DNA of 64,000 nt. It comes from Atherix ibis (lineage: Eukaryota > Arthropoda > Insecta > Diptera > Athericidae). Below, in pieces: positions 43,330 to 56,089 of the stretch. The stretch is taken from assembly GCA_958298945.1 (NCBI GenBank), contig OY282607.1, positions 80,565,868-80,629,867 on the forward strand. The letters are read 5' to 3'. Below the pieces are notes generated by a model that searched no databases, had not been told where the DNA came from, and worked only from the letters and a program-made list of their open reading frames with translations. Both the position numbers and the translations under genes were made by a program. Every line of letters starts with the position of its first letter. The stretch's first letter is position 1.

Positions 43330-46300
43330 AATTGCTAACAATGTGCACTGATTAATGTTGACAAATGTCAAACTCATAAAAAAAAGTATGGCGTGCCATG
43401 GTAGCGTAATACGCTCACTCACGCTATCTAGCGTATATTCACTCACGCCATCTACATCTGGTATATTTTAAATTTACTCTAAAAAAAAACATATCATCGC
43501 TGACACTGTCATAATCCAAAATGGAGAACCAAAATGTTCTTGCTATATCGCGGCTGTTTGTTTGGAAGTTCTGGATATTGTAGTTCAGCAAAATGACTTT
43601 GGTGGCGTTGCATTAAAAGAAGGCCTATATGTATAAGATACAGCCGCTCCATGGTACTGTATGGTATTTTGATATCATCATAATGATCATCAAATTATAG
43701 CAAAATTGAAAAAAATGCTGAAAATTAAATAAAAATTTCATTGATTCAAATTTGATAGATTAAACGAAGTATTAGCTGTTTTTTTGCTACAAACCGATTG
43801 ATATAATTTATTGTATCGAACAATTATTAAATTTGGCATATTAACGATATTTGAACATTGTTATTAAGAGTATCAACATTTTTTAGACATTATCATAAGA
43901 TACCATAACTAAACTAAAATCATCTTAAAAAGTGTTGTATTATTTAAATTTTGTAATCTATTGTGTTTATTGGATAACCCTTTTATAATTGCCCATAGTT
44001 TACTTTATGAAAACGTGCACGAACACTAATACTAGTACATATATTGCTCAGTATTTCATCTGTAGCATTTACACTTTATTTGCATGTGTTTTCCTTTTAA
44101 AAATATGTGGCAGCACACAGTCATGCGCATGCAGCAACCGCATCTATCCGTATAGCGTGTATTTTTGGATACAAACACTGTATTTTTGGAGATGTTGCAG
44201 ATAATCGAGAAAATTTAATTGGAGAATTATAGAAGGGTAATTATATGCATCTTGTTACTGTTTTTTTTTTTTTAGATGGAAATAGCACATTAAGTGATAA
44301 AATATTTGTTCGTTTGTCGCTCTCTGTTATTACAACAATATTTGTTTTTATTAAATAAATTACTATATTTTGATATGCCATTTAGAGTAGGGTAAAATTT
44401 AAGACTTTGATTACGAGCATTTAACTGAAGCTTAACAATCGATTGGCTGAAATTTTTATCATTTGGTCCATTTGCCATTGTTAGAGATTTATCATAAGTA
44501 TGCACACTATTTGCTTTACATATTATACAATACATTTAAACAATTCGTAGCTATAATGAAGTTTTTATACATCCAAAACGTATGTTTTTGTATATACCAA
44601 TACATTAATAAGATGAGTACGTGCTTATAAATGAATTCAACGTCTTTCGTGTCGGTCCTTTCCGAAAGAGTGCATATAGAAGGATTTATGATAGTACATT
44701 GTGACCATAATAAAAAAAAACAACAAACCGAACACACTTCCTTTTTGTTTGTTAAAAAAAACTGGGGTCGGCCCCTTTAACTTTCTCTCTTGCTAAGCAA
44801 TTGGGGTCGGCCTCCCGCCTACTATTTCGTTAAAGTTTTTGTTTATTTTCCCTGGAAACCCAAGTTTATTTGCTTTGTAATAATTCCATTTTCGAATGTT
44901 AAATTGCATTAAATTCTATTTTCGGTATTTATTCTCAATTACAAACGGGACAGATATTTCATATTTCATGTGCATCTATACACACATACATGTGTAAAAA
45001 ACATATTTTTGTGAGTTTTTTTTTTAATTCGCAAAATGCTTTTGGAGTACCTGTTTTATCTTATATATAATAGAGTGTGTACCTATATATTTATACATAG
45101 ACCTATGTAGGTTCTAAACTAATTAACAAATTACCTATTAATAAATAAATTAAACAATCATACCATCTCATAATATATTTATGTACGAGGAGATTTGTAA
45201 GTGTTTTAGGAGAATTGGAATACGTGTATGTAAAAGATTATAGAATAGGTAATTTTAATTTAAAGAATCATAAGAATTATCTCAATTTAAAAAATTTATA
45301 TTCGTTAATATAGTGCGAAAAAAGATTACATATGTAATAAAGTTGATTTTGGGAATAGCTGCATTTAGATATATTTGTATAAGAATCGTATATAAAGATT
45401 AATAATAATACCATATGTGTGATAGAGGCAATAAAAATAATGCGAATTTACTAAACAAATTATATCATTTCATATAATTTAGGCACTTATAAAGATGATT
45501 TTGATATTGAACAAGTTCCATTACGATACTTTATGAGGTTTGCATGTGGCCAACTTTTATTTTTTCAATGCTTTCAGTTGTAAATTGGTGGTAGCCTGGA
45601 AGATTTGGCCTCGTCCGAAGAATTTTTCCCTCAATAAGTACCGATTTATTTATGAATATTCGTATTAAAAAAATAATGAAAATATCGATAAAAGTTTTTT
45701 TTACGTATAAATAAAGGCAAATATGTTCATTTTGCAAATTGTTTCATTATTTAGTTGTTAAACTTCTTAGTAGGAAAAATATTTAAAAAAAAATATTATT
45801 TGTATAATTTCTGTTTTTATATTGTTTTTTTTTGCAGGGCAAATAATAGTTTTTATACTACAAATTATACATTTTCAGTTTTCTTCTTAATTTGATAAAA
45901 AAAATAGAAGAGCTTTCTTCCATAGAACACATCTGAAAAAAATGAAAACTTATCAGTCCATAAAATATTCATCCGAAAAAAAAATATTCCTCTTTAAGCT
46001 TTCAGGCTACTTAAGTACCTTATTCGTAATATTTTTGATCGTTATTTTAGGATTAGTTTTAACTACCCTTATAATTTTCTGACAGTTTCCTTGCATCGGA
46101 ACTAAATTCTTTACTTTTTGGCAGATGTAAACTAACAATTGTACTTACCTGGAGATAAAATTTATGAACTGAAATTATTTCTATTTTTTCTATAAAACAA
46201 AAACATAAAAATACTGGGAAGAAGCGATAAATAGTTACTAAATAAACTTTTCATTTTTAATTTGAATTTAAATTTTTTTTAAATACTCATATTAGACATA

Positions 46301-46430
46301 TTATGGCAAAAAGTTTTTTGTGTTATCAATTTTTTCTTTTTTTTTTAATCAAAAATATGTTTTTTTCCCGTCGATAGGAAGAAGCTGTCGATATACCGCT
46401 GCCTACAGTGTGTGGGATTTTTCAACCTCC
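43330..46430. other. Intergenic, nothing recognised
   Basis: Long AT-rich interval. Minor features only: an acgctcactcacgc cluster near 43405-43440, two copies of tggggtcggcc near 44763 and 44802, and a minus-strand 68-codon frame at 45531-45737 without motifs. I cannot support a gene. Confidence 0.4.
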
Positions 46431-46443
46431 CTATTCTTTAATT

Positions 46444-47039
46444 TAGCCGAGTGTGTGGTGCAATGGTCAAGGTGACCGACTCACACTCGGTAGGTGGCGG
46501 GTTCGATTCCCGCTGCCGCCATCTCGGCATTGGTGCCGGGGTGAAAGGCCTGACTACAAGCCTTATAATATGTAGTCCGTATGGTCCCCCAACGTCACTG
46601 GAGGTTGCTTCGCTGGTCTGATAAGCCGCAAGCTATAAAAACCACCTTATCAAGAAACAGCACTAGAAGAATCAACCGGACCGTACCTCAGGCAAGAACT
46701 CATTTGGCTTTCATCGTACTCAGGGCAAAAACCGTACCTCAGGCAAAAACCCAAGACCGTACCGCAGGCAAAAACCCAAAGGCAGAAGCAGATGAAAGAG
46801 AGTTCACGGAAGCATCCGGACCGTACCTCAAGACCGTACCTCAGGCAGGAGCCCAGGGCAGAGGCAGACGGAGGAGAGTTAACGGAGTTTTCTGGTGCCG
46901 CTATGTGCTCCATAGGAGCGACTGTGTTCTCATGACTATGTGTGTATAAAAAAAAAAAAAAAATGCATGTATGTGTTAAAAAAAAAAAAAATTGTACAAA
47001 AAATGTAGAAAAATGAAAACCTGTCAAATAAATAATATA
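46444..47039 (+). mobile_element. tRNA-derived SINE with 12-bp target duplication
   Basis: The head at 46445-46520 has an A box (tggtgcaatgg), an anticodon-like stem (accga/tcggt around ctcacac) and a T arm with B box (gcgggttcgattcccgc), but no matching acceptor stem, so it is not a tRNA gene. The GC-rich body carries five copies of an accgtacctcaggca module (46679-46850). The tail is two A runs. The sequence tattctttaatt occurs immediately before (46432-46443) and after (47040-47051), a good target-site duplication. RNA polymerase III should transcribe it from the internal boxes, and a LINE would supply retrotransposition. Confidence 0.88.
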
Positions 47040-47059
47040 TATTCTTTAATTATGTCTCC

Positions 47060-47860
47060 TCAAAGGAACACCGTCAGGTATTACTTCACGGAAACTAGAC
47101 AACCATCAAGCCTATTATCCTGTTTAGACTGCAGGCTGTCCTTTTCTCGTAATTATCCGCATAACGGAGCTTCTTTATTACACGGAATGCGTCTTCAGCT
47201 ACCGCTCCCCAACATGCCTGCGATGTTATGATTTGTGTAATGATACCCTTCTGGGACAGTCGTGCACCGATTATTTTCTTCAGCTCCTTTGTTTCTACAG
47301 TAAAGTGTGGACAGCGGAAAAATACATGGTCCACATCCTCGATTGTGGGCCGACAAAGGGGACATTTCGCATCAACATATAGCTTAAAGTGATATAGATA
47401 TGCTTTGAGGCTCCTATGTCCTGTCAAAAATTGGACCATTTAGTGGTCCACTTCTCAAAGGCCTCTGCCATTCCACGTGGCTATGTAAATAATGAATTTA
47501 TATCTCGCCTTAGTCTCATTTATTTCCTCCCTGCTAATGGTGAGCCCATGGTAATCATTTTCATCACGTCCTCGATGATATATTTTGGCCCTTTCATCCG
47601 CCAAAAACCTGGCTTGACAGCATGTTAGTGATATTAGAGACAGCGTTATACGAAGCGGTACGGAATGGTCTCTAGATAGAAGCTATGGTGACTTGTAAGT
47701 TTCAGTCACCATAGCCTCTATCCAAATGGGGCTTGCGCAGATTATCATAGAAAATGTACGTTACCTGCATCGGCCCTGTCTAGCCCCCGTAGTTATTCAT
47801 GATCCTTTCTAAGGCATTCCTTTTCAGCAGCGATTTTCGCCAAGTTCAAGCTGGTATCTA
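47060..47860 (-). mobile_element. R1-clade LINE, ORF2 C-terminal fragment
   Basis: Minus-strand reading QFLTGHRSLKAYLYHFKL, then CPLCRPTIEDVDHVFFRCPHF and a downstream helix-rich region to 47095. This is the C-terminal zinc-knuckle region of R1-clade ORF2. Upstream sequence (to about 47640) continues the ORF in other frames. Inverted arms at 47675-47692 and 47705-47722 (18 bp, one mismatch) form a hairpin. Confidence 0.7.
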
Positions 47861-47881
47861 TCTGAAATCCCAGATGAATAT

Positions 47882-48690
47882 ATAGCGTTTTCGACTAAGA
47901 GTCATATGATTTCTTTTCAACAAAAAAAACACACTAATTGTTAAGGAAATTCAAATGTTTTTTATTTAATATGAAGTACAATCGATACAATTAAGTTCTG
48001 AATAAAACGTCATTTAAATGGCCCCCACGACTTCTTTTGCAGGAACGAATTCGATGATCAAGGCGTATGCCATGAATAGCACGTTCAATATTGACTTCTA
48101 AAGCTTGAAGAGAGTCTGGTTGATTGCTAAAGACCAAAGACTTCAAATAACCCCACAAGAAATAGTCTAATGGTGTTAAATCACAACTTCTTCGAGGCCA
48201 TTCAACGTCACAATTTCTTGAAATAATCGAATCTTCAAACTTTTCTCGCAATAATTCGGTTGTTGCACGTGCTGTGTGGCACGTAGCCCCGTCTTGTTGT
48301 AACCAGATGTTGTCAAGATCAACTTCTTCCAATTTCGGGCATAGAAAGTTGGTTATCATCGATCTACACCGCTCTCCATTGACATTAACGGTGTTACCAG
48401 CTTCATTTCGAAAAAAGTACGGACCGATGATTCCACCAGACCAAAAACCACACCAAACTGTCAATTTAGGTGAATGTAATGGGTGTTCATGAATAATTTG
48501 TGGATTCGACAGTTTTGTTTATTTACCGCACCACTCAGATGAAAGTGAGCGCACGAAAAGTTGCAATTGGAGAACGATTATTTTGATAATAAAATTGAAT
48601 AATTTGTAAACGTTGTTCTTGCGTATATCTCTCCATGATGAAATTAAAAACATTACAAATGGCCGACATATTACAAATTGGAAAACCGTA
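47882..48690 (-). mobile_element. rosa-like DD41D element, internally deleted
   Basis: Sister of the element at 21098-23656. The left end has gtcatatgatttctt. The minus strand keeps the N-terminus MERYTQEQRLQIIQFYYQ, then jumps from IATFRAL straight to the GAVNKQNC region, losing about 120-150 residues with the first catalytic Asp. NIWLQQDGATCHTA and CDLTPLDYFLWG remain (47991-48464). A second small deletion removes the FWCEE part, and some 3' codons are missing. The right terminal repeat was not found. Confidence 0.8.
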
Positions 48691-49830
48691 TATATGAACA
48701 CTACACCATTTTGTAGAATTTATAAAAAAAGGGTTTAAATTATTACTACTTTTGTTGCGCAACATATAATTCTGTTTTTCATCTTGCACGGTTTTTTTTT
48801 AAGTTCTGGAACACATCCTCAATTTTACTAGGTGCAATATGTGTTTTTTAAAACGATTTTTATGATACATGATTTTCATTGGAACGTATCTACCGGGTGG
48901 GTAAAAGAATTGCCATACCCAAGTCGGGGTCATCAATTTTTTATATACAAAAACATTTTTTATTTTAAATTTTAAACAAATTTACCAGCAATGTTGTTGA
49001 TTTTTGCAGATAACTAATTTTTTTATGATAATTTATAAAAATATTGTAAGATGTTAACTTTTTCAATAAGTTAACTTTTTCAAATATTAAATAATAATAT
49101 TCAAAAAAAATTAAAAGATCAGATTCTATATATGCAACGAAATGGAACAATTGAATATAAAAAAGATCTAATAGACAAAAGTTCCAAGATATTTAAATAT
49201 CATAAAAGATACTAAAAAAGGAAAGTTATTTGTTAGAAAAAATTCCGTTTGTTTGAACACTTAACATCATTAAATTATAGTAATTTTTTTTAACGTTAAT
49301 CATAATTCAATTATTATAAAATTAACAATTAAAAATGTCGAAAGTCTTTTTTTTATCTTATTAAACTTAACATTTACTTGACAATATAATAGATATTTTT
49401 TTATTTAAAAAGTAATTGCCATTTTAAAATTTTATCTATTAATATATTTATTAAATTTTTCTCTATAAACTTTTTTTATTAAATTTAATACGAAATCAAT
49501 CAATATATTGAAAGAGAAATAAAAAATAACTTGTTCGAATGTGAAACGGAACCGATTTATTTTTGTCAAATAATCGAAGATCTCAGTCTCATATAATAAA
49601 TTAAATTATTTATTTTTTTCTGTGACAAAAGTGGTCCCATTTTAAAAATGCAGCAATTTTGTTTTGTTTTTGTGGTTTGCCGACTAGACAAATAAATAAA
49701 AAGCTGTCATTTGTTAATACAAAAAAAGAAAGAAGAAGAAATAAACAAAAGAAGAAAAAATAAACAACTACACACTAAAAAAGAAGAATTGTAGTAGCGT
49801 ATTAGACGCGAAACCTGCAATAGATTAAAA
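48691..49830. other. Intergenic, nothing recognised
   Basis: AT-rich sequence with poly-A/T runs. No coding motif, terminal repeat or RNA gene recognised. Confidence 0.4.
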
Positions 49831-49878
49831 TCTATTTTAATCTATTAAGGACTTAAAACCTTAATAGATTAAAATAGA
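49831..49878. repeat. Perfect 20-bp hairpin
   Basis: Arms 49831-49850 and 49859-49878 are exact reverse complements around acttaaaa. It stands 17 bp before the ATG of a 60-codon plus-strand frame. Confidence 0.95.
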
Positions 49879-49894
49879 CGCCTGCTCTGTCGAT

Positions 49895-50077
49895 ATGCAG
49901 CAACAGGAGAAGCCACGTCGTCAGCTAGGGTCGTCGCTAGACTACCTAATGAAAGAGCTGAAGTGTGTAGTTGTGAATGGACGTCGAAAAGAGCACCCGA
50001 AAAAAAAGATTAGTTACCTAAGCGTGAAGAAAAGAATAGAACAGAAATTATCTTATTTGGATAGAAATTCTAAATAA
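49895..50077 (+). other. Small Lys/Arg-rich reading frame, 60 aa
   Basis: Begins MQQQEKPRRQLGSSLDYLMK; basic, with no known domain. The local base composition is less AT-rich than its surroundings. A second short frame (50284-50457, MAPAPNVPNDNGQVRIEEYF) follows on the same strand. These may be exons or fragments of an unidentified gene or retroelement; neither is supported by family evidence. Confidence 0.3.
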
Positions 50078-50457
50078 TGCGGATTGCGCTTTGCAAAAGT
50101 CTGAAAGAAAATAGATTTTAAGAGATTGTTAACAATTCATCTGGTCAAGTAGTAGAAAAGAACATCAACAGATCGAATGTACAGTTGTAAAAAGAAAGAT
50201 CTCTAGGCTTAAAAGTTAGTTATATAAGAATGCCGATCAAATGTTGTCATATATCCGATAAAATTTGAGACTGCTTTAAATTTATGGCGCCGGCCCCAAA
50301 TGTACCAAATGATAATGGGCAAGTACGCATAGAAGAATATTTTCGAAACTATTTATTCCAGAAACCGCTACAGGATTTTTACTATAGTGGAAAGATAACT
50401 TTTAATTCCCATTTAACTGGAACTACACACTATTATCGGAAAGTGATTCAGCCATAG

Positions 50458-51179
50458 CTACATATGTGTACACATAATAGCATGTTTCGGATCACTTACT
50501 GACCTTCATCAAGTCCCGATCTAAACCGATATTAATAATCGTTTGGCACATCATTAAATTATTAGTTTAATATTAACAACGCCATCATCATCAGTGGATT
50601 TACTCATTTGGGATGAAAATATAAAAATAAAAAAACCTATGTTAACAATATACCAGGTGTCGTCTCACTATGCTTTAGACAAAATATAATATCGACCATC
50701 GTCGCGTTTATTAATCTCTTTCTTTTTTTTTTTTGATTTTTGTAAAAAAAAAATTCTTATTTTTTTAAATAATAACTTTTATTTATTGTAACAAAATTTA
50801 GGTGATCATTAAGATGTTTTATATTATATTTTAATAAAATATTTTTGATTGTATGGTATAAAACAGATTAAAGTATAGTTAATTATTAATCTTGGATTTA
50901 TTCTATTTAAATTTAAAAAAAAAAATGATAGAGAGAAAGATGGTTGGTGGGCTTATCGTTCAAGGAATATTTATATTTTTAGAAAGTTAATAGAACTAAT
51001 GAGATTTATTAAATCACAATAATATAGATGATAATTTTGAAAATAAATTTAACTTTAAATGTGATTTTAATGTAAGGGATTATCTAATTTGTGATTTGAA
51101 AAATAAAGTTAAATAAAACAGACTTAAAATTCAGATTTCAAAAAAAATTTTATATGAATTTTTTGTTTAGATTTTGGAA
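50458..51179. other. Intergenic, nothing recognised
   Basis: AT-rich sequence without features I can name. Confidence 0.4.
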
Positions 51180-51750
51180 TTATGTATGGAATACATAGTA
51201 GTATAATATCCTTCAAATGGCTGCCACGAGATTTTTGAAGGACTCAATCATTTTGAGGTAATTCTTAATGACATTTTCGCACATGTCGGACTGTAATTCG
51301 GTCATTATTGGACGGTTGTTGGTTTTTAAATGTTTTAAAGTATGAAGGTTGTTTGATATCATAAAATCTCGAAATAATGCGTTCTGAAAACTTTTTGCGC
51401 AACAGAGCCAAAATGTGTTTTTTGTTATATGCATTGTATGGCTATCTCTTTAAAACCAGACATAATACAGATTTAAATAATTCAAGTTCAGGCCAAAAAT
51501 AGTCAGTTATCATACAACCAAAGCTCTTTTCTCGTTTTTCATTTTGAAATAAAAAACAATATATTTCAGTCCAAAATACACACTAGACAGTCTCTTTTTG
51601 CGGATACAATGGCTTCTTCATAGTAACTTAAACGTCTTTAGTGGCTGATATATTTTGAATTGTAACGCATTCACCGTGTCATTGCTGAAGAAAATTTTGT
51701 GTCAAATGTGGCTGCGATAGAATCAGCACATTTTGTAGAAATTTTTGAAT
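51180..51750 (-). mobile_element. DD41D relic
   Basis: Minus-strand pieces parallel the DD41D family: KETVWCVFW, FQNEKR, MITDYFWPELE near 51500, LLRKKFSERIISRF, and ELQSDMCENVIKNYLKMIES at the C-terminus, ending next to an SRGSHLKDI-like segment. Stops are frequent and the catalytic boxes are not intact. Closest in the window to the 59.7-61.5 kb copies. Confidence 0.6.
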
Positions 51751-52202
51751 AACTAACTATGAATTTATGAATATTGTGTTTGTAAAAATAGTCCATTATT
51801 GAAAATGTTTATTATAAAATTGAAAATAAATAAAATGAGTTTATTTAGTCAAATTAATATTTATGCCTTTTGAAATCGTACGCACCGGTCTTGAGTTCGA
51901 TGCTAGTCAGTAATATAGTGGAGTACATTTGTTTAACACCAAATGGCTTAAGTTAGATAAATCAGTCACATGGTATAGAGAATTTATCTTCTCCATACTT
52001 TCACCACAAAGAGATCCCCTTTCAGGACTCCTTTTTTGTTACTAATTTTTTGTAATTTGGGCAGATAGAATTTTTTTTTTTTTTATCTTACTAAAAGTAT
52101 TTTCTCGAGCTGCATTTAAATACAACATCTTGAATAAGTTTTAATTAATTAATTTAAGTTATTTTTAAGGAAATGAATTGTTTTTAATAATTTCTGAAAA
52201 TA

Positions 52203-52793
52203 CGAAGTCTGTTCAAAAAGTATTGCGAATTTTGAATTTCCGCGGGTTACGTATATTCGATTTTCGATTTTTGTATGGCGTTACGTTGGTACTCATGTCT
52301 CTCATTTAGGTAATATTCCTTATGGACCGTTCTACCCTGTGGCAAGAACTCATGATGCACCACACCCCAGCAATCGAAGAAAACTGTAAGCAAAACCTTC
52401 ACATTCGACCGAACTTGGCGCGCTTTTTTCGGTCTTGGCACGTGCGGCAGCTTCCATTGGAATGATGGAGCTTTGTTGTCCACGTCGTAACCATAAATCC
52501 ATGATTCGTCACTAGTTATGACTCTCTGGAACAAATTTGCGTCATCGCGGACAGAGTCCAACAGCTCCTTAGCAATGTTAATGCGATGCTGTTTTTGGAC
52601 AAAAATGGACAAAAATCGAAGACGAGCCAAAACACGTGCAAGCAAACCAGGTGTCAAAAATTAACTGAACATTCAAAATGACCGAACTTGACGGCATAAG
52701 TGAGAGACATGAGTACCAACATAACGCCACAAAAATCGAATATACGTAACCCGCGGAAATTCAAAATTCGCGATACTTTTTGAACAGACCTCG
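52203..52793 (-). mobile_element. Fold-back mariner derivative with about 100-bp inverted ends
   Basis: Both ends start cga(a/g)gtctgttcaaaaag and remain inverted repeats for about 100 bp (to about 52310 and from about 52694). Between them the minus strand encodes a mariner middle section, ITSDESWIYGYDVDNKAP (first Asp) to VVHHEFLPQGRTVHKEYYL, then runs directly into the inverted arm. The C-terminal half with the last two catalytic Asp is gone and replaced by an inverted copy of the 5' leader. Confidence 0.8.
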
Positions 52794-52849
52794 AATTTGT
52801 AAAAATTCCGAAAAAAAATTCTTTTAAAAGCTTTATGACCTTAGCACTA

Positions 52850-53380
52850 GACTACGCAAGGTGGTTACAACTGGATGAAACACCAAGGTCAGTTCCAGTT
52901 GTGCCTTCGGGTCTTGGCAAACCCGCGTACCTGAGCTGGCTTAGCGGTGCCTAGGAATTAACAAGATTCCTTACCGTAGCTCAATGAGCGGAGTACAAAC
53001 CAAAGTACTCTAAAAACAAAAATAGGTACTACGGGAATCGGGGTGCCCCATGGTGTTAAAACACACTGTGCCCGATAATGGTGAGGCGCCTTAGGCAGCA
53101 ACGTAGTGGCTGTGGTTGAAACCCATATCGCGGGTACGATCTCCGGATCGCAGGTGGGAGGTAACTGGCAAATGTAGCAATGCATTGCAATTATCTCGGG
53201 CGTTGTCACTGCTTATGACAGCAGAGGTTTAGATAGTCCTCGCCACCAGCAGTTGGAGTAGTCAGCTTGTAACTGACTACTGACTGCTAACTATCATTTA
53301 TGGTAGTGCGCTGATTGAGCGTATCTCAATCCCAATGGTCGTGGGCGACCGGTGTTATCTTGTCTTAAGATGCGGCATAG
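52850..53380 (+). repeat. R1-type LINE 3' tail, solo copy
   Basis: Matches 13900-14290 in order: gtgccttcgggt, gagctggctt, ctaggaatt..acaagatt, tcgcgggtac, gtcactgcttatg, gtatctcaatcc. It includes an extra block with gagtacaaaccaaagtactc, which is also seen in the 4.2 and 4.9 kb copies. No coding part. Confidence 0.65.
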
Positions 53381-53999
53381 CACCATTAAATATATAGAGA
53401 CTTCTTAGCACTAGACTGCTCGAATTTATATACTATGGGATAATATGCTTTTAATAAATAAATAAATCTGACTTTAAATGGCAAAAAAAATAGGTGATAA
53501 CTAATAAGTTTATAAGAAAAATAATATTTAAAAACTATTTTAGGTTACTTTTTAGATATTACCTTCTTTATTTTCCCAGTATGTGATTTTTGTCTAGTTC
53601 AGATTCAGTAATAAATGAATTATTAAAGTTTCTCTATTCTCGAACCAATTTTCTTATTGAGTTTGTGTTTTTGAATAAGTTAGGAAATATTTTTAGTACC
53701 TCAAAAAGGGACATTTTTATAATTTTTTCAAGTTATTTATATAAGGGTAAATATATAAATAATATTAAGATTTAATTTGATTTTAGGTTTTTTTAATCAT
53801 GTATAAGGAAATTGTTCGATATACGAGTATTCATACTATACTCGAATTAACTGGTTATGAAAACTCTTCTTTTCTTAAAAATTGTGCAAGTATCTACAAC
53901 TACTACAGGACTATGGGAAGTAAAGCATCTATCGACGTTTTTTTTAGCTGATGTGTACATACTTGAATATAAGTTAAAAGTTAGTAATTTAACAAATCT

Positions 54000-54780
54000 T
54001 GGGACCAATGCCGCTTAAGTCATTGGATAAATGTAAAGAATAGGTGATTAGTATTTGGCAACTACTGCCACGCTCCTGGTGGCCAAAACCCGTACTTCTA
54101 TCAAATTCAAATCGCAATAACCCGTTTTCTTTTATGATAACCAAACATTATTTGTGATTTCAACTAGCGCTTAAAATGATGATAGGGGAAAGACGAGAAT
54201 CAAAACTTTTTATAACAAGAAGAGATTGACTGAAGGGATTGAATTCGACAAAAATTAAAAGCAAATTTTTAGTCCGTAAATCCATATAGGGTTTAGTTGG
54301 TCATTTATAGCATCGGCTTAGTTCTAGTATTTTGAGTTTTGTGTATGGAGTCAATGTCATGCATGTTTCTAAGTATAGTTCTAGATATCAACCTTAGGTG
54401 GCTTTCCTTATTTCACTGTCATTAAGACATATGGAAGGATATGTTTTATGACGGAGAGGTAAAGTTATGTGTACATATTTGCGTTCGTTAACGCAATCTT
54501 ATTAGAGATTTTTTCTACATAGAAGAAGTATGTACCATAAAAATTGTTAGGGCAGATTGGAATATCAGATGTATAAATGTCATAGAGGATGGGGTCAAGT
54601 ATGTTGCTTTGTGGAACACAACCGAATATCGAAGGTAAATTCGACAGCTCCAATAATGTATTAGATTATATGTAGAAGGAATGTTCCTCCTGGGTTTGTA
54701 AACGTCATAATTATAATAACGAAAATTATTGTACAAATTGCATAACAAACTTCTGGATTTTACCCTATTTCTATTGATAA
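54000..54780 (-). mobile_element. Jockey-like LINE relic (reverse transcriptase part)
   Basis: The minus strand at 54653-54480 reads GCVPQSNILDPILYDIYTSD, the palm motif (family form GVPQGSVLGPILYNIYTSD), then IPICPN and a degraded TYADD. Further on, with stops, are LELYLETCMTL and KPYMDLRTKN, matching the YLGLHLDxRLTW and KPIWTYGIQLW positions. No intact frame. Confidence 0.6.
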
Positions 54781-54789
54781 TAAATAGAA

Positions 54790-56080
54790 GGAAAAAATGA
54801 TAATAAAATTCTTGTTATCTAATTTATTATTCTTTATTGTATTTTTTGGAGAAAAACTTTCTGATAACTTTTGAAGATTTGAGTACACCTTTTATTGTCT
54901 TTTTATCACTTTTCGATAATGTCTAAATTTTTTCTTTTGAAAAAAACGACAAAAACGCATTAAGAAAATTATTATCAAAAGTTGATAGTTTACTGTACTT
55001 TGAAATATTTCAATAGTTAAAAAATAATTAATTGTTAAACGGATACGAATAAATAATCAAACGATTATTGATTATATTTATAGTTCGCTAAAAGATTTTT
55101 CTTTTTAGAAAAAATTACAAAAATTCTCTTTTTAGTTTCCAAAGATTATGCAAAACTCTTTCAAAAATATTTAAAAACAAACGAAAGTTGTATTTAAAAA
55201 ATCTAGATATTTTGATTTAAATATCTAAAAACATGGATTTATGTCAATTTTATAATATTAAAAATTAATTTTTGGTAATGATAGAATAAAATGAATTTTT
55301 GAACAATCATTTCTGGTGGTACAAAAAAAAACATAATATTATTAACAACACAGAAAAACAATTCTTTGAAAGAGAAACGAGGAAGAATTGATGGTAGTTA
55401 GAGGAATAATTAAAGAAAGTCTTTAATTTTGTTCTTCTTTTAAGCCTCATTTTTTGACACCATTTTAAAGAAATATTTTTTAAAAATCCGTCCATGTGGT
55501 ATGTCTGCGATTATATACAGTATGGCCCTCTATGAACACTAAAGTTAGTGATTTCCTGGGTCGTATTTAGGGAAAACTCGTGCAGTAGGTGCAAAAGGGC
55601 TCTATTATTAATTAAATCGGACATGCAAAATATTTTTTAAAAGGCGTCCATCTCGTTACACACTATTCTTTATTGTTTTCTGAACTATAACGCACCGCCC
55701 TTTTGCACCTTAAAAACTCGTTTTTTTTTTAAATTGTCTGTCTTCTTGCACATGCAGCTTCCACGCAAATTGTTTAAATTAACAATTTTTAAAAGTCAAA
55801 TAAATTTTTAACATTCTTGTTTGAATGTCAATTAATAATTACTAATTGGTTTGCTTCATTTTTTACTACAACAGTTTTATTTTTAGAGCAATACACCTGC
55901 TCAAAATGTGATTTTTTTGGTTTATCTATTGTATTTTTAATTGAAATTTCCTTCTGTTAATTCCAAGTTATTCAAAAAGATTTTGTTCACTTTTTAGTTT
56001 TTTTAAAAAAAAATTATTCTTTGATTTATCTAAATTTCTTATACCATATATAAAACTCAACTATTTATCTTTTACTGCCC
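54790..56080. other. AT-rich sequence without genes
   Basis: No gene seen. An inverted pair (aggtgcaaaagggc near 55590 and gcccttttgcacct near 55698) encloses about 100 bp; it may be the end of an unknown element. Confidence 0.4.
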
Positions 56081-56089
56081 ATTGGATAG

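Noticed and set aside
45531..45737. 68-codon minus-strand frame
   Set aside because: Contains a plausible-looking peptide (TRPNLPGYHQFTTESIEKI) but no recognised family or splice context; left unannotated.
46450..46520. tRNA-Val (CAC) gene
   Set aside because: The anticodon and T arms fold, but the acceptor stem does not pair, the sequence runs into a repeated body with A tails, and a target duplication flanks the whole. It is a SINE head.
46581..46949. 122-codon basic reading frame
   Set aside because: Lies entirely in the SINE body and its apparent peptide repeats are the repeated nucleotide module.
50284..50700. LTR retrotransposon or gag fragment
   Set aside because: The peptide MAPAPNVPNDNGQ looks gene-like but I found no LTR pair, primer-binding site, protease or reverse transcriptase nearby.
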